A stretch of DNA of 15,547 nucleotides from Methylococcaceae bacterium UBA7658 (GCA_002483425.1 DLHW01000056.1:5481-21027); one strand, 5' to 3'. Positions 1 to 8,461 are shown, counted from the first letter of the stretch. Notes: generated by a model not told the origin, from the sequence alone. A program made the numbers and translations.

Positions 1-1
1 C

Positions 2-1396
2 TCACTTTTTTACTTTCTCCCGGTATGCAGAAGCATTCCGTTCTAGCCATTTTGCCGAAAGAACGGCTAAACGGCTGATATGCGGCATTGCTTTACAAAC
101 CAAAACATTCATACCGGTATCGATTGTCAATAACAATCCGTATAAGCCTTTTTTAAGTTTGGTTTTCGTGTTTGTAAAATCGGCGGCGGCAACAGGGCGA
201 TCTTTAATCGCACCTTTCTTATGCAGCCATCGCACAATACCGCTGACATAAAGAAAGAATAGGCTCTGTCCGGCCAGAAACCAGCAAAACCGCCCGGCAG
301 GACCGAGCGCCTCGCCGGTATGTAAAGGCCACATCCAAACGATCATTTTTTCCCCAATGCCGAACGCTTTGGGATCCCGGACTTCCCTGATCTGCCCGCT
401 CCAACGGTCGATCCAAACCGTTGTGTAAGGATGGCGTTGATTAATTTCGTCTTTTTGGCGTAAGTTGACCCGGTATACGCCGCTATCGCCCGCGGGCGTC
501 GTCACCCGGCGCAATTCGGCATTGGGAAAAGGCGCGCGCGCGACAAATTCGGCGGCCTCTAGTAAGGTGGGGCGATCATTGGGGATGGCGGTGCTGGCGA
601 TGCTTCGTCCCGTTTCACCATGCGCCATGCCGCTCGAACCCGCTAGGTTTTCCAATAGCACCGGGAAACTAAGCTGCATCCCGGTAAAGGCGAGCACCAA
701 TAGCGCCGCTGCACTGAGTAATCCAACCATGCGATGCATGTCGAACAGTAAGCGCATTAAACCCTCGTTGAGACGGATCCGGAAAGCCGTAAAGCTTTTG
801 TTTACACCAGGCCACCATAGGTATAGCCCAGAACATACCGAGAACATCAGCAGCAAACCGCTAAATCCGACGATGTTCCAGCCCATGTCCGAATCGCTAA
901 TTTGAAGTTGGGTGTGCATATCCAGCAGCCAGGTAGTCAAGGTTTGCCCCCAAAACCGGCTCGTAACAATTTCGGCAGTGTAGGGGTTGACCGACACCAT
1001 TAACGGCGCATAACGCTCGAAGAAAGTTTCCCTCGGCTTCTCGAACCAGGCGGTCGCCGTCGCGCGGGGCGAGCGCGGCATTTCCAGCGTCCATTCCCCG
1101 TACTTGTCCGGATGCGCTCTCCGCACCGACGCCATCAGGTCGTCCAGGGATTGATAATCGCCTTGCGGGTTTTCGATCACCAATTGCGGATTTAATAGTG
1201 TATCGATTTCTTCCCGGTACACACTGATGCTGCCGGTAAAACCCAGGATCGCAAAAATAAATCCTAAGCTTAAAGCTAAGATCAGGTGAACGTTGAGCCA
1301 AAATCGCCGGTTAAACCAATCCTGAAGATGAAGATGTCTTCCGCACCATTGCAGTCCGTTGAGGAGAGTGGCTATAGCTATTTTTCCGATGGCCAT
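2..1396 (-). CDS. PepSY-associated membrane protein (PepSY_TM / PiuB type)
   Basis: This is an integral inner-membrane protein of the PepSY_TM family, whose members are often iron-regulated and lie near siderophore or haem uptake genes; their biochemical role is poorly defined. From the chosen start (464 aa) the family layout is visible: helix 1 at about 38-60 ending in LGFTGSISVYREEID, a large external region, then DMHTQ (His161) before helix 2 (about 175-196, ending LYLWWPG), DMHR (His221) before helix 3 (about 223-245), and WPLHTGEALG before helix 4. These repeated membrane-edge histidines are characteristic of the family. An ATG nine codons further upstream (base 1423) is possible, but the ATG at 1396 has GGAG nine bases before it and the longer one has no ribosome binding site, so I prefer 1396. 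It lies 53 bases behind the DUF1993 gene and is probably the last gene of that minus-strand operon. No Fur box was recognised. The family call is firm; iron as substrate is inference. Confidence 0.85.
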   Translation of the reverse strand: MAIGKIAIATLLNGLQWCGRHLHLQDWFNRRFWLNVHLILALSLGFIFAILGFTGSISVYREEIDTLLNPQLVIENPQGDYQSLDDLMASVRRAHPDKYGEWTLEMPRSPRATATAWFEKPRETFFERYAPLMVSVNPYTAEIVTSRFWGQTLTTWLLDMHTQLQISDSDMGWNIVGFSGLLLMFSVCSGLYLWWPGVNKSFTAFRIRLNEGLMRLLFDMHRMVGLLSAAALLVLAFTGMQLSFPVLLENLAGSSGMAHGETGRSIASTAIPNDRPTLLEAAEFVARAPFPNAELRRVTTPAGDSGVYRVNLRQKDEINQRHPYTTVWIDRWSGQIREVRDPKAFGIGEKMIVWMWPLHTGEALGPAGRFCWFLAGQSLFFLYVSGIVRWLHKKGAIKDRPVAAADFTNTKTKLKKGLYGLLLTIDTGMNVLVCKAMPHISRLAVLSAKWLERNASAYREKVKK

Positions 1397-1449
1397 AAAT
1401 GACCACTCCGATTGCGCTGGCATCCGATGTTTTGTATCTTCTTAAACGG

Positions 1450-1956
1450 CTAAATACCGCCAAGAAAATCCATTTTACCCAATTCAACTCCGTTATGTCG
1501 CAAGATGTTATACGCTGTCGTGATATGGAAATAGAAATTAGGCAGCACAAAATGTAAGAGATAAGGCTGTCCGGCGAAACTGATTTCTTTTCCGCGCAGT
1601 TTCAATGTAACGGTGCGGTCTTCGCTGCCGTCGATTTGCCCGGCGCTGACAGATTGAATGAAGGCGCTGGTCTTTGCGATCCTGGCCTGTAAATCGGCGA
1701 ACGTGGCTTCGTTGTCTTCATAGCTGGGCACTTCGAGTCCGGATAGCCGGGCCGCGCAACCTTTGGCCATATCGGTAGCAATTTGAACCTGCTTGCTCAA
1801 CGGATACATATCGGGGGCTAAACGGGCATTGACGAAAACGCTTGGGTCGATATTTTTCGCTTCGGCATGTTTAACCGCCTTATCGAGAATATGCGACAGA
1901 TTATCTAACATGCGGATAAGGACGGGAACTGAAGCTTGATACATGGAAAGTGACAT
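1450..1956 (-). CDS. DUF1993 family protein
   Basis: This is a 168-residue soluble protein of the DUF1993 family, whose function is not established. The family hallmarks are visible: an N-terminal MSLSMYQASVPVLIRMLDNL segment, the middle LAPDMYPLSKQVQIATDMAKG stretch (about 47-67), and the C-terminal LPNFYFHITTAYNILRHNGV segment (about 138-157). It appears mostly helical, and the family is related to DinB-like four-helix bundles by general resemblance, which I infer rather than show. The start is well supported by AGGAG nine bases upstream of the ATG. There is no signal peptide. It lies 46 bases downstream of the HAD-like gene and directly upstream of the PepSY membrane protein gene, all on one strand, so co-transcription is likely. 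The length is normal for the family. Confidence 0.85.
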   Translation of the reverse strand: MSLSMYQASVPVLIRMLDNLSHILDKAVKHAEAKNIDPSVFVNARLAPDMYPLSKQVQIATDMAKGCAARLSGLEVPSYEDNEATFADLQARIAKTSAFIQSVSAGQIDGSEDRTVTLKLRGKEISFAGQPYLLHFVLPNFYFHITTAYNILRHNGVELGKMDFLGGI

Positions 1957-2002
1957 AATGGATTCTCCTAGGGAAACAGTAACGCTAACTGTTTATAACA
2001 AA

Positions 2003-2755
2003 TTAAAAATCAAGAAAATTGTCTAATTGAATTGAGGTGAACGGCTGAGTCGCGGCAAGCGCCTTATCTTCGGCTGTGTTATAACCCCACAACGCAAAAA
2101 TAAGCTGGATGTCCGCGAGTTGACCGTTTTTCAAGACATTAAGCAATGTCGGCAGCCGGTCTTCGGCAAAAACCACCGTTGCTCCGGGATGCCGGTTTTT
2201 GAGCTGAGTTAACACATCAACCTTACTCATATTGCGGTCAAGCCCGAAAATACGCTCGTCCGCCAATTCGATACCGTTAGCGCGCAATATCTGTTTGACG
2301 AAGCGCTCCTGCTTGGTAGTGACCACATACCAAGTACAACGTTGCCCGAGATTTTGCAATTTTAACCCTATCCCGGCAAACAAGGGATTCATCTCGATCC
2401 AACCCGCCGAATCGTTTGCAATCCAGACATCGCGGGTTGTTCCGAACAGTTTTTTCAGATCGTCGGCAGTGGTTTGGGTTTCGTCAAGTAAAGCTTTAAT
2501 TTTAGCATTGTATTCTTTATAAATAACTTCGGCGGTTGCGCCCGAATAAAGCAAGCGCATTGCTAAAATGGCTTCATAGCCCGTTTCAATAATAGGTCTT
2601 ATCAAACGGAATTGCGCTATCATTGCCGGCGGAACCGTTTTAGGCATGTCCATCCATAGTTGAGAAGCCGCTTGCCAGCCTGTTATTGCTGTTTCAACCG
2701 CGCTATCGCAAATCACGCCGTCGAAATCCAGCGCATAGATCATCGGTTCGTTCAT
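2003..2755 (-). CDS. HAD-like hydrolase, plant/cyanobacterial-type phosphatase family
   Basis: This is a probable phosphatase of the haloacid dehalogenase superfamily, 250 aa, cytosolic. Motif I is ALDFDGVICDS, with nucleophile Asp10 and acid/base Asp12. Motif II is VVTTKQ with Thr146 or Thr147, motif III is Lys178 in NMSKVDVL, and motif IV is VVFAEDRL with Glu198 and Asp199. The stretch from about 20 to 135 is the helical cap (type C1). The tail pattern FAEDRLPTLLNVLKN...LWGYNTAED recalls a HAD family I know from plants and cyanobacteria with EDRL and WGYNT motifs, rather than the typical Gph phosphoglycolate phosphatase. The substrate cannot be read from the sequence. No clear ribosome binding site precedes ATG 2755; ATG 2743 (Met5) is an alternative just before motif I. 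It is the first gene of the minus-strand group with DUF1993 and PepSY, and it diverges from the ApbE gene across about 250 bases. Confidence 0.82.
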   Translation of the reverse strand: MNEPMIYALDFDGVICDSAVETAITGWQAASQLWMDMPKTVPPAMIAQFRLIRPIIETGYEAILAMRLLYSGATAEVIYKEYNAKIKALLDETQTTADDLKKLFGTTRDVWIANDSAGWIEMNPLFAGIGLKLQNLGQRCTWYVVTTKQERFVKQILRANGIELADERIFGLDRNMSKVDVLTQLKNRHPGATVVFAEDRLPTLLNVLKNGQLADIQLIFALWGYNTAEDKALAATQPFTSIQLDNFLDF

Positions 2756-3004
2756 TTTGGGTTAAGAATGGCTTTGATAAAAAACACGCCCATTGTAACG
2801 GGTTCCTGCAATAAGCGGCTTAATTATCTACCCGAGCCGCGGCAATTCTGCAACTTGCTAAATTCAAACGGCTCGCCGGACTTTTCGGTCAAATCCGGAA
2901 ATTAACCCAAGAGCAGCAAAAATTATTACGATAAACAATCGTTTGTTAAAATGTTGCGTTAAGTTGGACTAATCTTGATTTTATTTGGAATTATAAGACA
3001 CACT

Positions 3005-4078
3005 ATGACAAGGATAGCTTACCAGCAAAGCAATCAGGCTAGCAGGCCATTGAGTTCAATCGACCGCCTCATAAGGCTGATGAGCATGGCTTTTGTTTTA
3101 TTTGCGGGCGGATGTTCGGAACAGGGTATTCAAAAACTGCAAGGCTATGCGCAAGGCACGACTTACCATATTAGCTATTGGTCCGACCAGCCGGTGCAGC
3201 ACAAAGCACTTAAAAACGCGATCGAAACGGAGTTCGGCGTAATCGATAAGTTGCTTTCCAATTACCGCCCCGACTCTATTATCGAAGTTTTTAACGGCGC
3301 GGAATCGACGGAAGCGTTCACAACCGGACCTGAGATCGTCGCCTTAGTTAAAATTGCGCAATCCATTCATAGTATCAGCCAGGGCTGTTACGATTTGACG
3401 ATTAAGCCGTTATTCGATCTCTGGGGATTTCACAATGAAAATCCGGCCATTCCAAAAACCGGCGCTATTCTTAAAGCGTTGCCGCAGACCGGCATGGAAA
3501 AATTGGCAATCGTCAACGAAACGCAGCTTCGTAAACGGCAGCCCGATCTAAAAGTTGACTTGTCTTCGATTGCTCAAGGTTATTCGGTCGATAAAATTAG
3601 CCAGCTACTTGAGAAACACGGCATCACTAATTATTTAGTCGAGATCGGCGGCGAACTTACAACCAGCGGTCATAAGCCCGATTTGCAAGCTTGGCGGATT
3701 GCCGTCGAAAAACCTCTGCCGGGCGAACGCCGGCTGCACAAAGTGATCGATATGCCCAAAGACATGCCTTACGCTGTCATGACATCCGGTACTTATCATC
3801 ATTATTTCGATGAAAACGGGAAACGCTACAGCCATATCCTCGATGCCCGTACTGGACGCCCGGTGACGCACGATTTAGTTTCTGTCACCATTATTCATCA
3901 AAATCCGGCGGTAGCGGATGCATGGTCGACCGCTTTACTTTGTCTAGGTCAGCAAGACGGTCTAAAAATCGCAAACGCCGAAAAACTATCGGCTTTTTTT
4001 ATCCAAGAACAGGGGACTGAACTGATTGAATCCCGGAGCGATTCTTTAACTACCGCTCAACCTTTTACCCTACATTAA
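3005..4078 (+). CDS. apbE: FAD:protein FMN transferase (ApbE), lipoprotein
   Basis: ApbE transfers FMN from FAD onto a Thr or Ser of periplasm-facing targets such as the NqrB/NqrC and RnfD/RnfG subunits. This 357-residue copy has all the signatures: GTTYHISYW near the N-terminus, DKLLSNYRPDSIIEVFN, YDLTIKPLFDLWGF (about 129-142), VDLSSIAQGYSVD (about 184-196), EIGGEL, TSGTYHHYF (about 260), HILDARTGRP (from about 277), and ADAWSTALL, whose Asp305 and Thr309 correspond to the Mg2+ ligands. HILDA replaces the commoner HI(I/L)DP. A hydrophobic stretch ending FAGGC gives a lipobox, so it is probably an outer-membrane-facing lipoprotein like most ApbE proteins; the n-region is long, about 26 residues. 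A longer reading from a TTG at 2975 exists, but the ATG at 3005 is better. The HpnN-like gene follows after 22 bases, so they are probably co-transcribed. No flavinylation target (nqr or rnf) lies in the window. Confidence 0.92.
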   Translation: MTRIAYQQSNQASRPLSSIDRLIRLMSMAFVLFAGGCSEQGIQKLQGYAQGTTYHISYWSDQPVQHKALKNAIETEFGVIDKLLSNYRPDSIIEVFNGAESTEAFTTGPEIVALVKIAQSIHSISQGCYDLTIKPLFDLWGFHNENPAIPKTGAILKALPQTGMEKLAIVNETQLRKRQPDLKVDLSSIAQGYSVDKISQLLEKHGITNYLVEIGGELTTSGHKPDLQAWRIAVEKPLPGERRLHKVIDMPKDMPYAVMTSGTYHHYFDENGKRYSHILDARTGRPVTHDLVSVTIIHQNPAVADAWSTALLCLGQQDGLKIANAEKLSAFFIQEQGTELIESRSDSLTTAQPFTLH

Positions 4079-4100
4079 TGCTTGACTGAATGGAACTTCA

Positions 4101-6785
4101 ATGTCGCTAAAGACTATTTTGAATAAAAGCTTTTCGTCCTGGGGCGGCTGGATGCTTCGTTACCCTTTCTTGGTGCTGGTTTCCATTGCATTGCTGGCCT
4201 ACTTTGCGATGCAATACACCGCCAATCACTTAAGCATTAACACGGATACGGCGGAACTCATCGCGCCCGATGCCCCGTTTCAGCAAAACCGCCGGAAATT
4301 CGAAAAAGCGTTTTCGCAAGATATGCATACTCTGTTGCTGGTGGTTGAGTCGGACACGCCGGAATTAACTAAATCGGCAACCAAACGGCTCGGACGGATG
4401 TTGAACGCGGACAAAAATAACTTCGAATCCGTTTATATTCCGAACGAGAATGAATTTTTCCGGAAAAACGGTTTGCTTTATCTCGATCCACACGATTTAC
4501 AAACGATTTCAGACAATTTGGCGCAAGCTCAGCCCTTTATCGGAAGAATTTCGGAACAACCGAATCTAACGGGTTTTTTCTCTATTTTCGAAGATGCGTT
4601 AAAAACGGAAAATAAAGACCAAACCGTTCCAATCGATCTGCCGGAACTGATTGAAAAAGTGTCGCGCACCTTGCATAAACGCATCAACGGCGAAACCAGT
4701 CTATTGTCCTGGGAAGAATTGATCGCCGAAAAGAAAGTGAGCGCATCGCGCACCAAAAACGGTTTCGTGATCGTATTGCCTAAATTCGATTACTCTCAAA
4801 TACGTCCGGCCGAAAGTGCGATTGAATCTATTCGAAAAGCCGTCGAAAAAATCCAAGATCACAATCTTCCGGCTGTTAAAGTTTGGGTGACCGGCGAAGT
4901 CGGGCTGGAAGACGACGAATTGCTCGGCATGAGCAGCGGCACCTTCAATGCCAGTATTTTTTCCGTTGCGCTGGTGCTGGTGATTTTATTGATCGCATAC
5001 AGGTCGGTCCTCCTGTCCGCCGCGACATTAATCGCGCTGGCGTTGGGGATGATTTTTTGCGGCGCTTTCGCGGCTTTTTCGGTGCAACAACTGAACTTAA
5101 TTTCCGTGGCGTTCGCCGTGTCCAATATCGGTTTAGGCGTCGAATACGCCATCCATTTCTGTCTGCGCTACCGCGACAATATGGCGCATCACATCAGCCG
5201 CGAACGAGCGTTGCACAGCACGTTAATGTCGACTAGCCCATCGTTAATACTGTGCGCCGGCACCACCGCAATCGGGCTTTATTCCTTTATTCCGACCGAT
5301 TACAAAGGCGTTTCGGAACTCGGTTTATTAGCGGGCACCAGTTTGTTCATCTGTCTTTTGGTGACGTTAATTTCTTTGCCGGCCTTGCTGAAATTGATTC
5401 CTATGCCGATTTCCGCGTCTAATTCTACAAAACCGTCAGATACCGAAACGCTTGCAAGCTTATCGGAAAAAATGGCCAAACTGACGATCCATTACGCTAA
5501 ACCGATTACCTATGCGGCCTTATTGTTAGCGGTAATTTCGATAGGACTGATGTTTAAAGTTAAAACCGATTTCAATCCTATCAACCTGCGCGATCCCAAT
5601 ACGGAATCGGTTATCGCCTTTAAGAATTTGATGAAAGACCGCGACACTTCGCCGTTGACCCTGACGGTGTTAGCGAAAGACGAACACGAAACCAAGGCCT
5701 TACAGCAAAAATTGGCTAAAATCGATTCAGTGGATAAAACCATCAGTCTGTACGATTTCATGCCGTCCGAACAAGACGAAAAGCTGTTTATTATCGAAGA
5801 TATGGCAATGGTGCTGGGTTCGCAGGCGCGTAGTTTTCCAGCCTTAAAACCGGATGCCGACCCTATTCCGGGTATTAACAGCCTTATCAAGACTCTCGAC
5901 GGCGTATTGCCGCTTAAAACCGGTGCGCATGAAGTCGAGGTGCTCACAAATTTTAAAAAAGAATTGCAAGATATTCTACTTGAACTGGCGACCCGGCAAG
6001 AACCCGACCGGAGCGCTTTTATCGAGAAAATACAAACCACTTTGCTGGGCACCTTGCCGAACGCTATGAACGAACTGTACGCGAGTTTCGACGCCAAGGC
6101 GATTACCTTGACCGATTTGCCCGCCGATATTAAAGATCGTTGGTTAAGCAAGGACGGTTGGTACCGGATCCAGATTCTACCGAAAAAAGACCTCAACGAT
6201 TTAACCAATCTTCAGGAATTCATCACCGACGTGCAAGCGGTAGCGCCCGACACCACCGATCTGCCAATCATGTATTGGGAGTCGATGAAAGAAGTTATCG
6301 CCGCCTTTCAACAAGCCATCCTCATCGCTTTGGTAGCTATTGCCTTGTTGTTGTTTACCATCCGCCGGAACCTAACCGATACTTTATTAGTCATGACTCC
6401 GCTCATCCTGGCCGGAATATTTACGATGGCGAGTACGGTTTTGACCGGGACGCCGATCAACTTCGCCAATATTATCGCCTTGCCGTTATTGCTCGGACTC
6501 GGCGTGGATAACGGTATTCACATGGTGGAAAAACTGCATCATTCAGTCAGCGAAGATCAAAATATCTACCAATCCAGTACGGCAAGAGCCATGTTCTACG
6601 GCGCCTTGACAACAGCATCAAGCTTTGCCGGGCTAGCGTTTTCGCCGCACCAAGGCATCGCCAGCATGGGTTTGATTATCACCATCGGTATTTTTTGGAT
6701 CATGGTATGCACCTTTATTATCTTACCGGCTCTAAGTAAGCTGGTATTTAAGAGAAAGCTGAATAAATTAGCGAATGCCGCGTAA
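4101..6785 (+). CDS. hpnN: MMPL/RND-family lipid transporter, HpnN-like (hopanoid-associated)
   Basis: This is an inner-membrane RND-superfamily protein of the MMPL/HpnN type, 894 aa, in the expected size range. HpnN moves hopanoids toward the outer membrane. There are two homologous halves. Helix 1 lies at about 20-40, followed by a periplasmic domain to about 280 opening with INTDTAELIAPDAPF, which closely resembles known HpnN openings. A block of about five helices (about 284-435) contains GLGVEYAIHF (344-353). The second half has a helix near 470, a second periplasmic domain, and a helix block from about 735 with GLGVDNGIHM (799-808). The acidic residues Glu348 and Asp803 sit at the proton-relay position of this superfamily. 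GGAA five bases before the ATG supports the start. It follows the apbE gene by 22 bases. No squalene-hopene cyclase or other hpn gene lies in the window, so hopanoid as substrate is inferred from sequence resemblance; another lipid is possible. Confidence 0.83.
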   Translation: MSLKTILNKSFSSWGGWMLRYPFLVLVSIALLAYFAMQYTANHLSINTDTAELIAPDAPFQQNRRKFEKAFSQDMHTLLLVVESDTPELTKSATKRLGRMLNADKNNFESVYIPNENEFFRKNGLLYLDPHDLQTISDNLAQAQPFIGRISEQPNLTGFFSIFEDALKTENKDQTVPIDLPELIEKVSRTLHKRINGETSLLSWEELIAEKKVSASRTKNGFVIVLPKFDYSQIRPAESAIESIRKAVEKIQDHNLPAVKVWVTGEVGLEDDELLGMSSGTFNASIFSVALVLVILLIAYRSVLLSAATLIALALGMIFCGAFAAFSVQQLNLISVAFAVSNIGLGVEYAIHFCLRYRDNMAHHISRERALHSTLMSTSPSLILCAGTTAIGLYSFIPTDYKGVSELGLLAGTSLFICLLVTLISLPALLKLIPMPISASNSTKPSDTETLASLSEKMAKLTIHYAKPITYAALLLAVISIGLMFKVKTDFNPINLRDPNTESVIAFKNLMKDRDTSPLTLTVLAKDEHETKALQQKLAKIDSVDKTISLYDFMPSEQDEKLFIIEDMAMVLGSQARSFPALKPDADPIPGINSLIKTLDGVLPLKTGAHEVEVLTNFKKELQDILLELATRQEPDRSAFIEKIQTTLLGTLPNAMNELYASFDAKAITLTDLPADIKDRWLSKDGWYRIQILPKKDLNDLTNLQEFITDVQAVAPDTTDLPIMYWESMKEVIAAFQQAILIALVAIALLLFTIRRNLTDTLLVMTPLILAGIFTMASTVLTGTPINFANIIALPLLLGLGVDNGIHMVEKLHHSVSEDQNIYQSSTARAMFYGALTTASSFAGLAFSPHQGIASMGLIITIGIFWIMVCTFIILPALSKLVFKRKLNKLANAA

Positions 6786-6835
6786 TCTTTGTGCTTGAGC
6801 GAGTCAAGTAGAATCCCCATTGCTTACCGGATTTT

Positions 6836-8317
6836 TTAAACCTCGTCATCGCCCGCGCCGATATATTTTTTCACTGTCCGCCGATCCAGAGCCGACATTC
6901 TGGCAACAGTCTCGTAACTTCCGTATTTGCCGTACAAAAACCGGCAATAGTTTTGCAGCAGTTCTTGAGCTGTGGGGTATTTGCCCTGGCTACCTGGTTG
7001 AAAAGCAGCGTGTTCTTGTTGTTTACTCAAGGACGATGCTTGAGTGAGATACCCGCCGGTAATACAGATCCTCCGGATACATTGCTCCAACTCTCTGATA
7101 TTACCGGGCCAATGGTAATGTTCGGGAACGGTTTGCCTAATTCTGGCTTCGATACTTTCGATAAGATCACCGTCCGGGTTTTCGAGCACGCGTTTTAGCA
7201 GGGAGGTTATTAATTGCCTCAATTCGCCGGGATTCTGGCCGATGCGTTCGCGCAGACTTGGCAAGGTGATAACGTCAGAGCATAAACGGTAGTAGAAATC
7301 GTTGCGGAATTGCCCGGATCTCATCAGTTGTTCTATCGAGCGGTTGGTAGCACTAATGACGCGGCCTTCGAACCGGTGTTGTTCACGGCTGCCGACCGGA
7401 CTGAAGCGCCTGTCTTGCAGAACATTTAATAATTTAACTTGGATAGAAATATCGATTTCGCCGATTTCATCGATAAAGACCGAGCCGTATTTGCTGCAAG
7501 TTGCAAAAAGGCCGGAGTGATTATCGACAGCGCCTGTAAACGCCCCTTTTTTGTGACCGAAGAGTTCGGATTCCAGAACACCGGTGGAATATTGCGAAAG
7601 ATTGATGGCTTGAAAAGTTGACGTAAAGCTTTCCTTAAACCGGCCCGATTTCGCATCGAAGGGAATATAACCGGAGCAACCGGTCGCTTTTGCTGAAAGG
7701 CTTTTCCCGGTTCCGGTTTCGCCAAGCAGCAATAATGAAAAATCCTCCATGCGGCTGTACAGATGAGTGAGATACCACGCCGGATTAAAAGTGAAAACAT
7801 TGTTCCACAGGCGTTCGCGCAAACCGGTGCTCGCGGTGCTTGAGCCCGGCACCGCCGCATCGATAAAACGGTACGCCCGGTGCAGTTGAAATAACAGGGC
7901 GATATAATGTGCTGTTTCTTCAAGATTGAAACCGGCTTGTTCGAAATAGCCGAGAATCGTTAAAGCAAAAGCAAGCTCTAAATTTTTACCGACTGTTTCT
8001 TGCTGCGTATCGATGTGTTTCTCAAAGTCAGATTGATAACGGTAAAACGCGCGAACCAGCCACGCCAGCCTCAAAATTTCCTGGGTTTTACCCTGATATT
8101 GGCGAATATCAAAACCCGGATATCCCGCCAATTCCTGAAAACGCCAATCCAACATTTCCATGAGTCCGTGCTGCCGGTTAACGATAGGTTTACCGTTTTG
8201 ATTGAAGATTAATAACTGACGCTCGATTTGTTCGCGATCCTTGCTGAACGGATTGAGGAAAGCTAAGTCGGCGATCAGGGAAAAAAAAGCGTATTGTTCG
8301 GCGTTTAATATATTCAT
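6836..8317 (-). CDS. Sigma-54-dependent transcriptional activator, PspF-like position
   Basis: This is a bacterial enhancer-binding protein that remodels sigma-54 RNA polymerase by ATP hydrolysis. The AAA+ domain spans about 193-415: Walker A GETGTGKS (199-206), the sigma-54 contact loop GAFTGA (258-263), Walker B GSVFIDE (278-284), RNDFYYRL (338-345), and WPGNIREL (403-410). A Fis-type helix-turn-helix closes the protein (about 466-487, ending RRTVKKYIG). Between Walker A and ESELFGH there are about a dozen more residues than usual. The N-terminal 190 residues are predicted helical and show no response-regulator, GAF, PAS or ACT motif; in contrast, E. coli PspF has no N-terminal domain. The gene is divergent from a PspA-like gene with a perfect -24/-12 site, so it very probably activates that operon. 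Its own promoter overlaps inverted repeats, suggesting autorepression. The ribosome binding site is weak. The class is certain; the inducing signal is unknown. Confidence 0.93.
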   Translation of the reverse strand: MNILNAEQYAFFSLIADLAFLNPFSKDREQIERQLLIFNQNGKPIVNRQHGLMEMLDWRFQELAGYPGFDIRQYQGKTQEILRLAWLVRAFYRYQSDFEKHIDTQQETVGKNLELAFALTILGYFEQAGFNLEETAHYIALLFQLHRAYRFIDAAVPGSSTASTGLRERLWNNVFTFNPAWYLTHLYSRMEDFSLLLLGETGTGKSLSAKATGCSGYIPFDAKSGRFKESFTSTFQAINLSQYSTGVLESELFGHKKGAFTGAVDNHSGLFATCSKYGSVFIDEIGEIDISIQVKLLNVLQDRRFSPVGSREQHRFEGRVISATNRSIEQLMRSGQFRNDFYYRLCSDVITLPSLRERIGQNPGELRQLITSLLKRVLENPDGDLIESIEARIRQTVPEHYHWPGNIRELEQCIRRICITGGYLTQASSLSKQQEHAAFQPGSQGKYPTAQELLQNYCRFLYGKYGSYETVARMSALDRRTVKKYIGAGDDEV

Positions 8318-8351
8318 TTCATGCTTATTATGTATACATAAAATGAATATA
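8309..8351. promoter_or_regulatory. Nested inverted repeats, candidate enhancer (UAS) for the sigma-54 activator
   Basis: A perfect 11-base inverted repeat, TATATTCATTT and AAATGAATATA, is separated by 21 bases. Within that spacer and running into the right arm is a second perfect palindrome, TTATGTATACATAA (8328-8341). The centres fall about 103-108 bases upstream of the predicted sigma-54 start site, the usual distance for an enhancer-binding-protein site. The left arm covers the start codon of the activator gene, and the right arm covers the -10 box of its promoter, so bound protein could also repress the activator's own transcription. Binding is inferred from position and symmetry only. 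Confidence 0.5.
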
Positions 8352-8374
8352 GCTTACGAATATTAAGATGTAAA
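8346..8374 (-). promoter_or_regulatory. Sigma-70-type promoter of the sigma-54 activator gene
   Basis: Read on the minus strand, TTTACA (five of six matches to TTGACA), 17 bases, then TATATT (five of six matches to TATAAT). Transcription would start near base 8339, giving a leader of about 22 bases before the activator ATG. The -10 box lies inside the right arm of the 11-base inverted repeat, and the predicted start lies in the TTATGTATACATAA palindrome. Confidence 0.6.
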
Positions 8375-8411
8375 TGACTTTATCTTACTGTATTTTAAAT
8401 ACAAACAATTT

Positions 8412-8427
8412 TGGCATTATGTTTGCT
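8412..8427 (+). promoter_or_regulatory. Sigma-54 (RpoN) promoter, -24/-12
   Basis: TGGCATTATGTTTGCT matches the -24 GG and -12 GC elements with exact spacing (12 bases from the first G of GG to the G of GC), and the flanking bases fit the TGGCAC-N5-TTGCW consensus well. The predicted start is near base 8438, leaving about 24 bases of leader with GGAG before the ATG at 8462. This placement rules out a longer reading of the PspA-like gene from a TTG at 8411, which would start inside the promoter. Confidence 0.82.
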
Positions 8428-8461
8428 TTTCTTATATTGCCAACAAACGGAGAAAGTAACC

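Noticed and set aside
2873..2902. Imperfect hairpin CCGGAC-TTT...AAAT-CCGG between the HAD-like and apbE genes
   Set aside because: The stem is short with a bulge, has no T run, and lies upstream of both divergent genes, so there is no transcript for it to end.
5510..6208. Serine-rich minus-strand frame of 232 codons inside the RND gene
   Set aside because: It is a shadow of the opposite strand; the plus-strand frame has a strong family match throughout.
6792..6811. Small CTTGA/TCAAG hairpin after the RND gene as a terminator
   Set aside because: It has only five base pairs and no T tract follows.
7426..7923. 165-codon minus-strand frame overlapping the sigma-54 activator
   Set aside because: It overlaps the AAA+ core in another frame and has no ribosome site or recognisable domain.
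8411..8461. Longer N-terminus for the PspA-like protein starting at TTG 8411
   Set aside because: The extra codons lie on the -24/-12 promoter and before the predicted transcript start; ATG 8462 has GGAG nine bases upstream.
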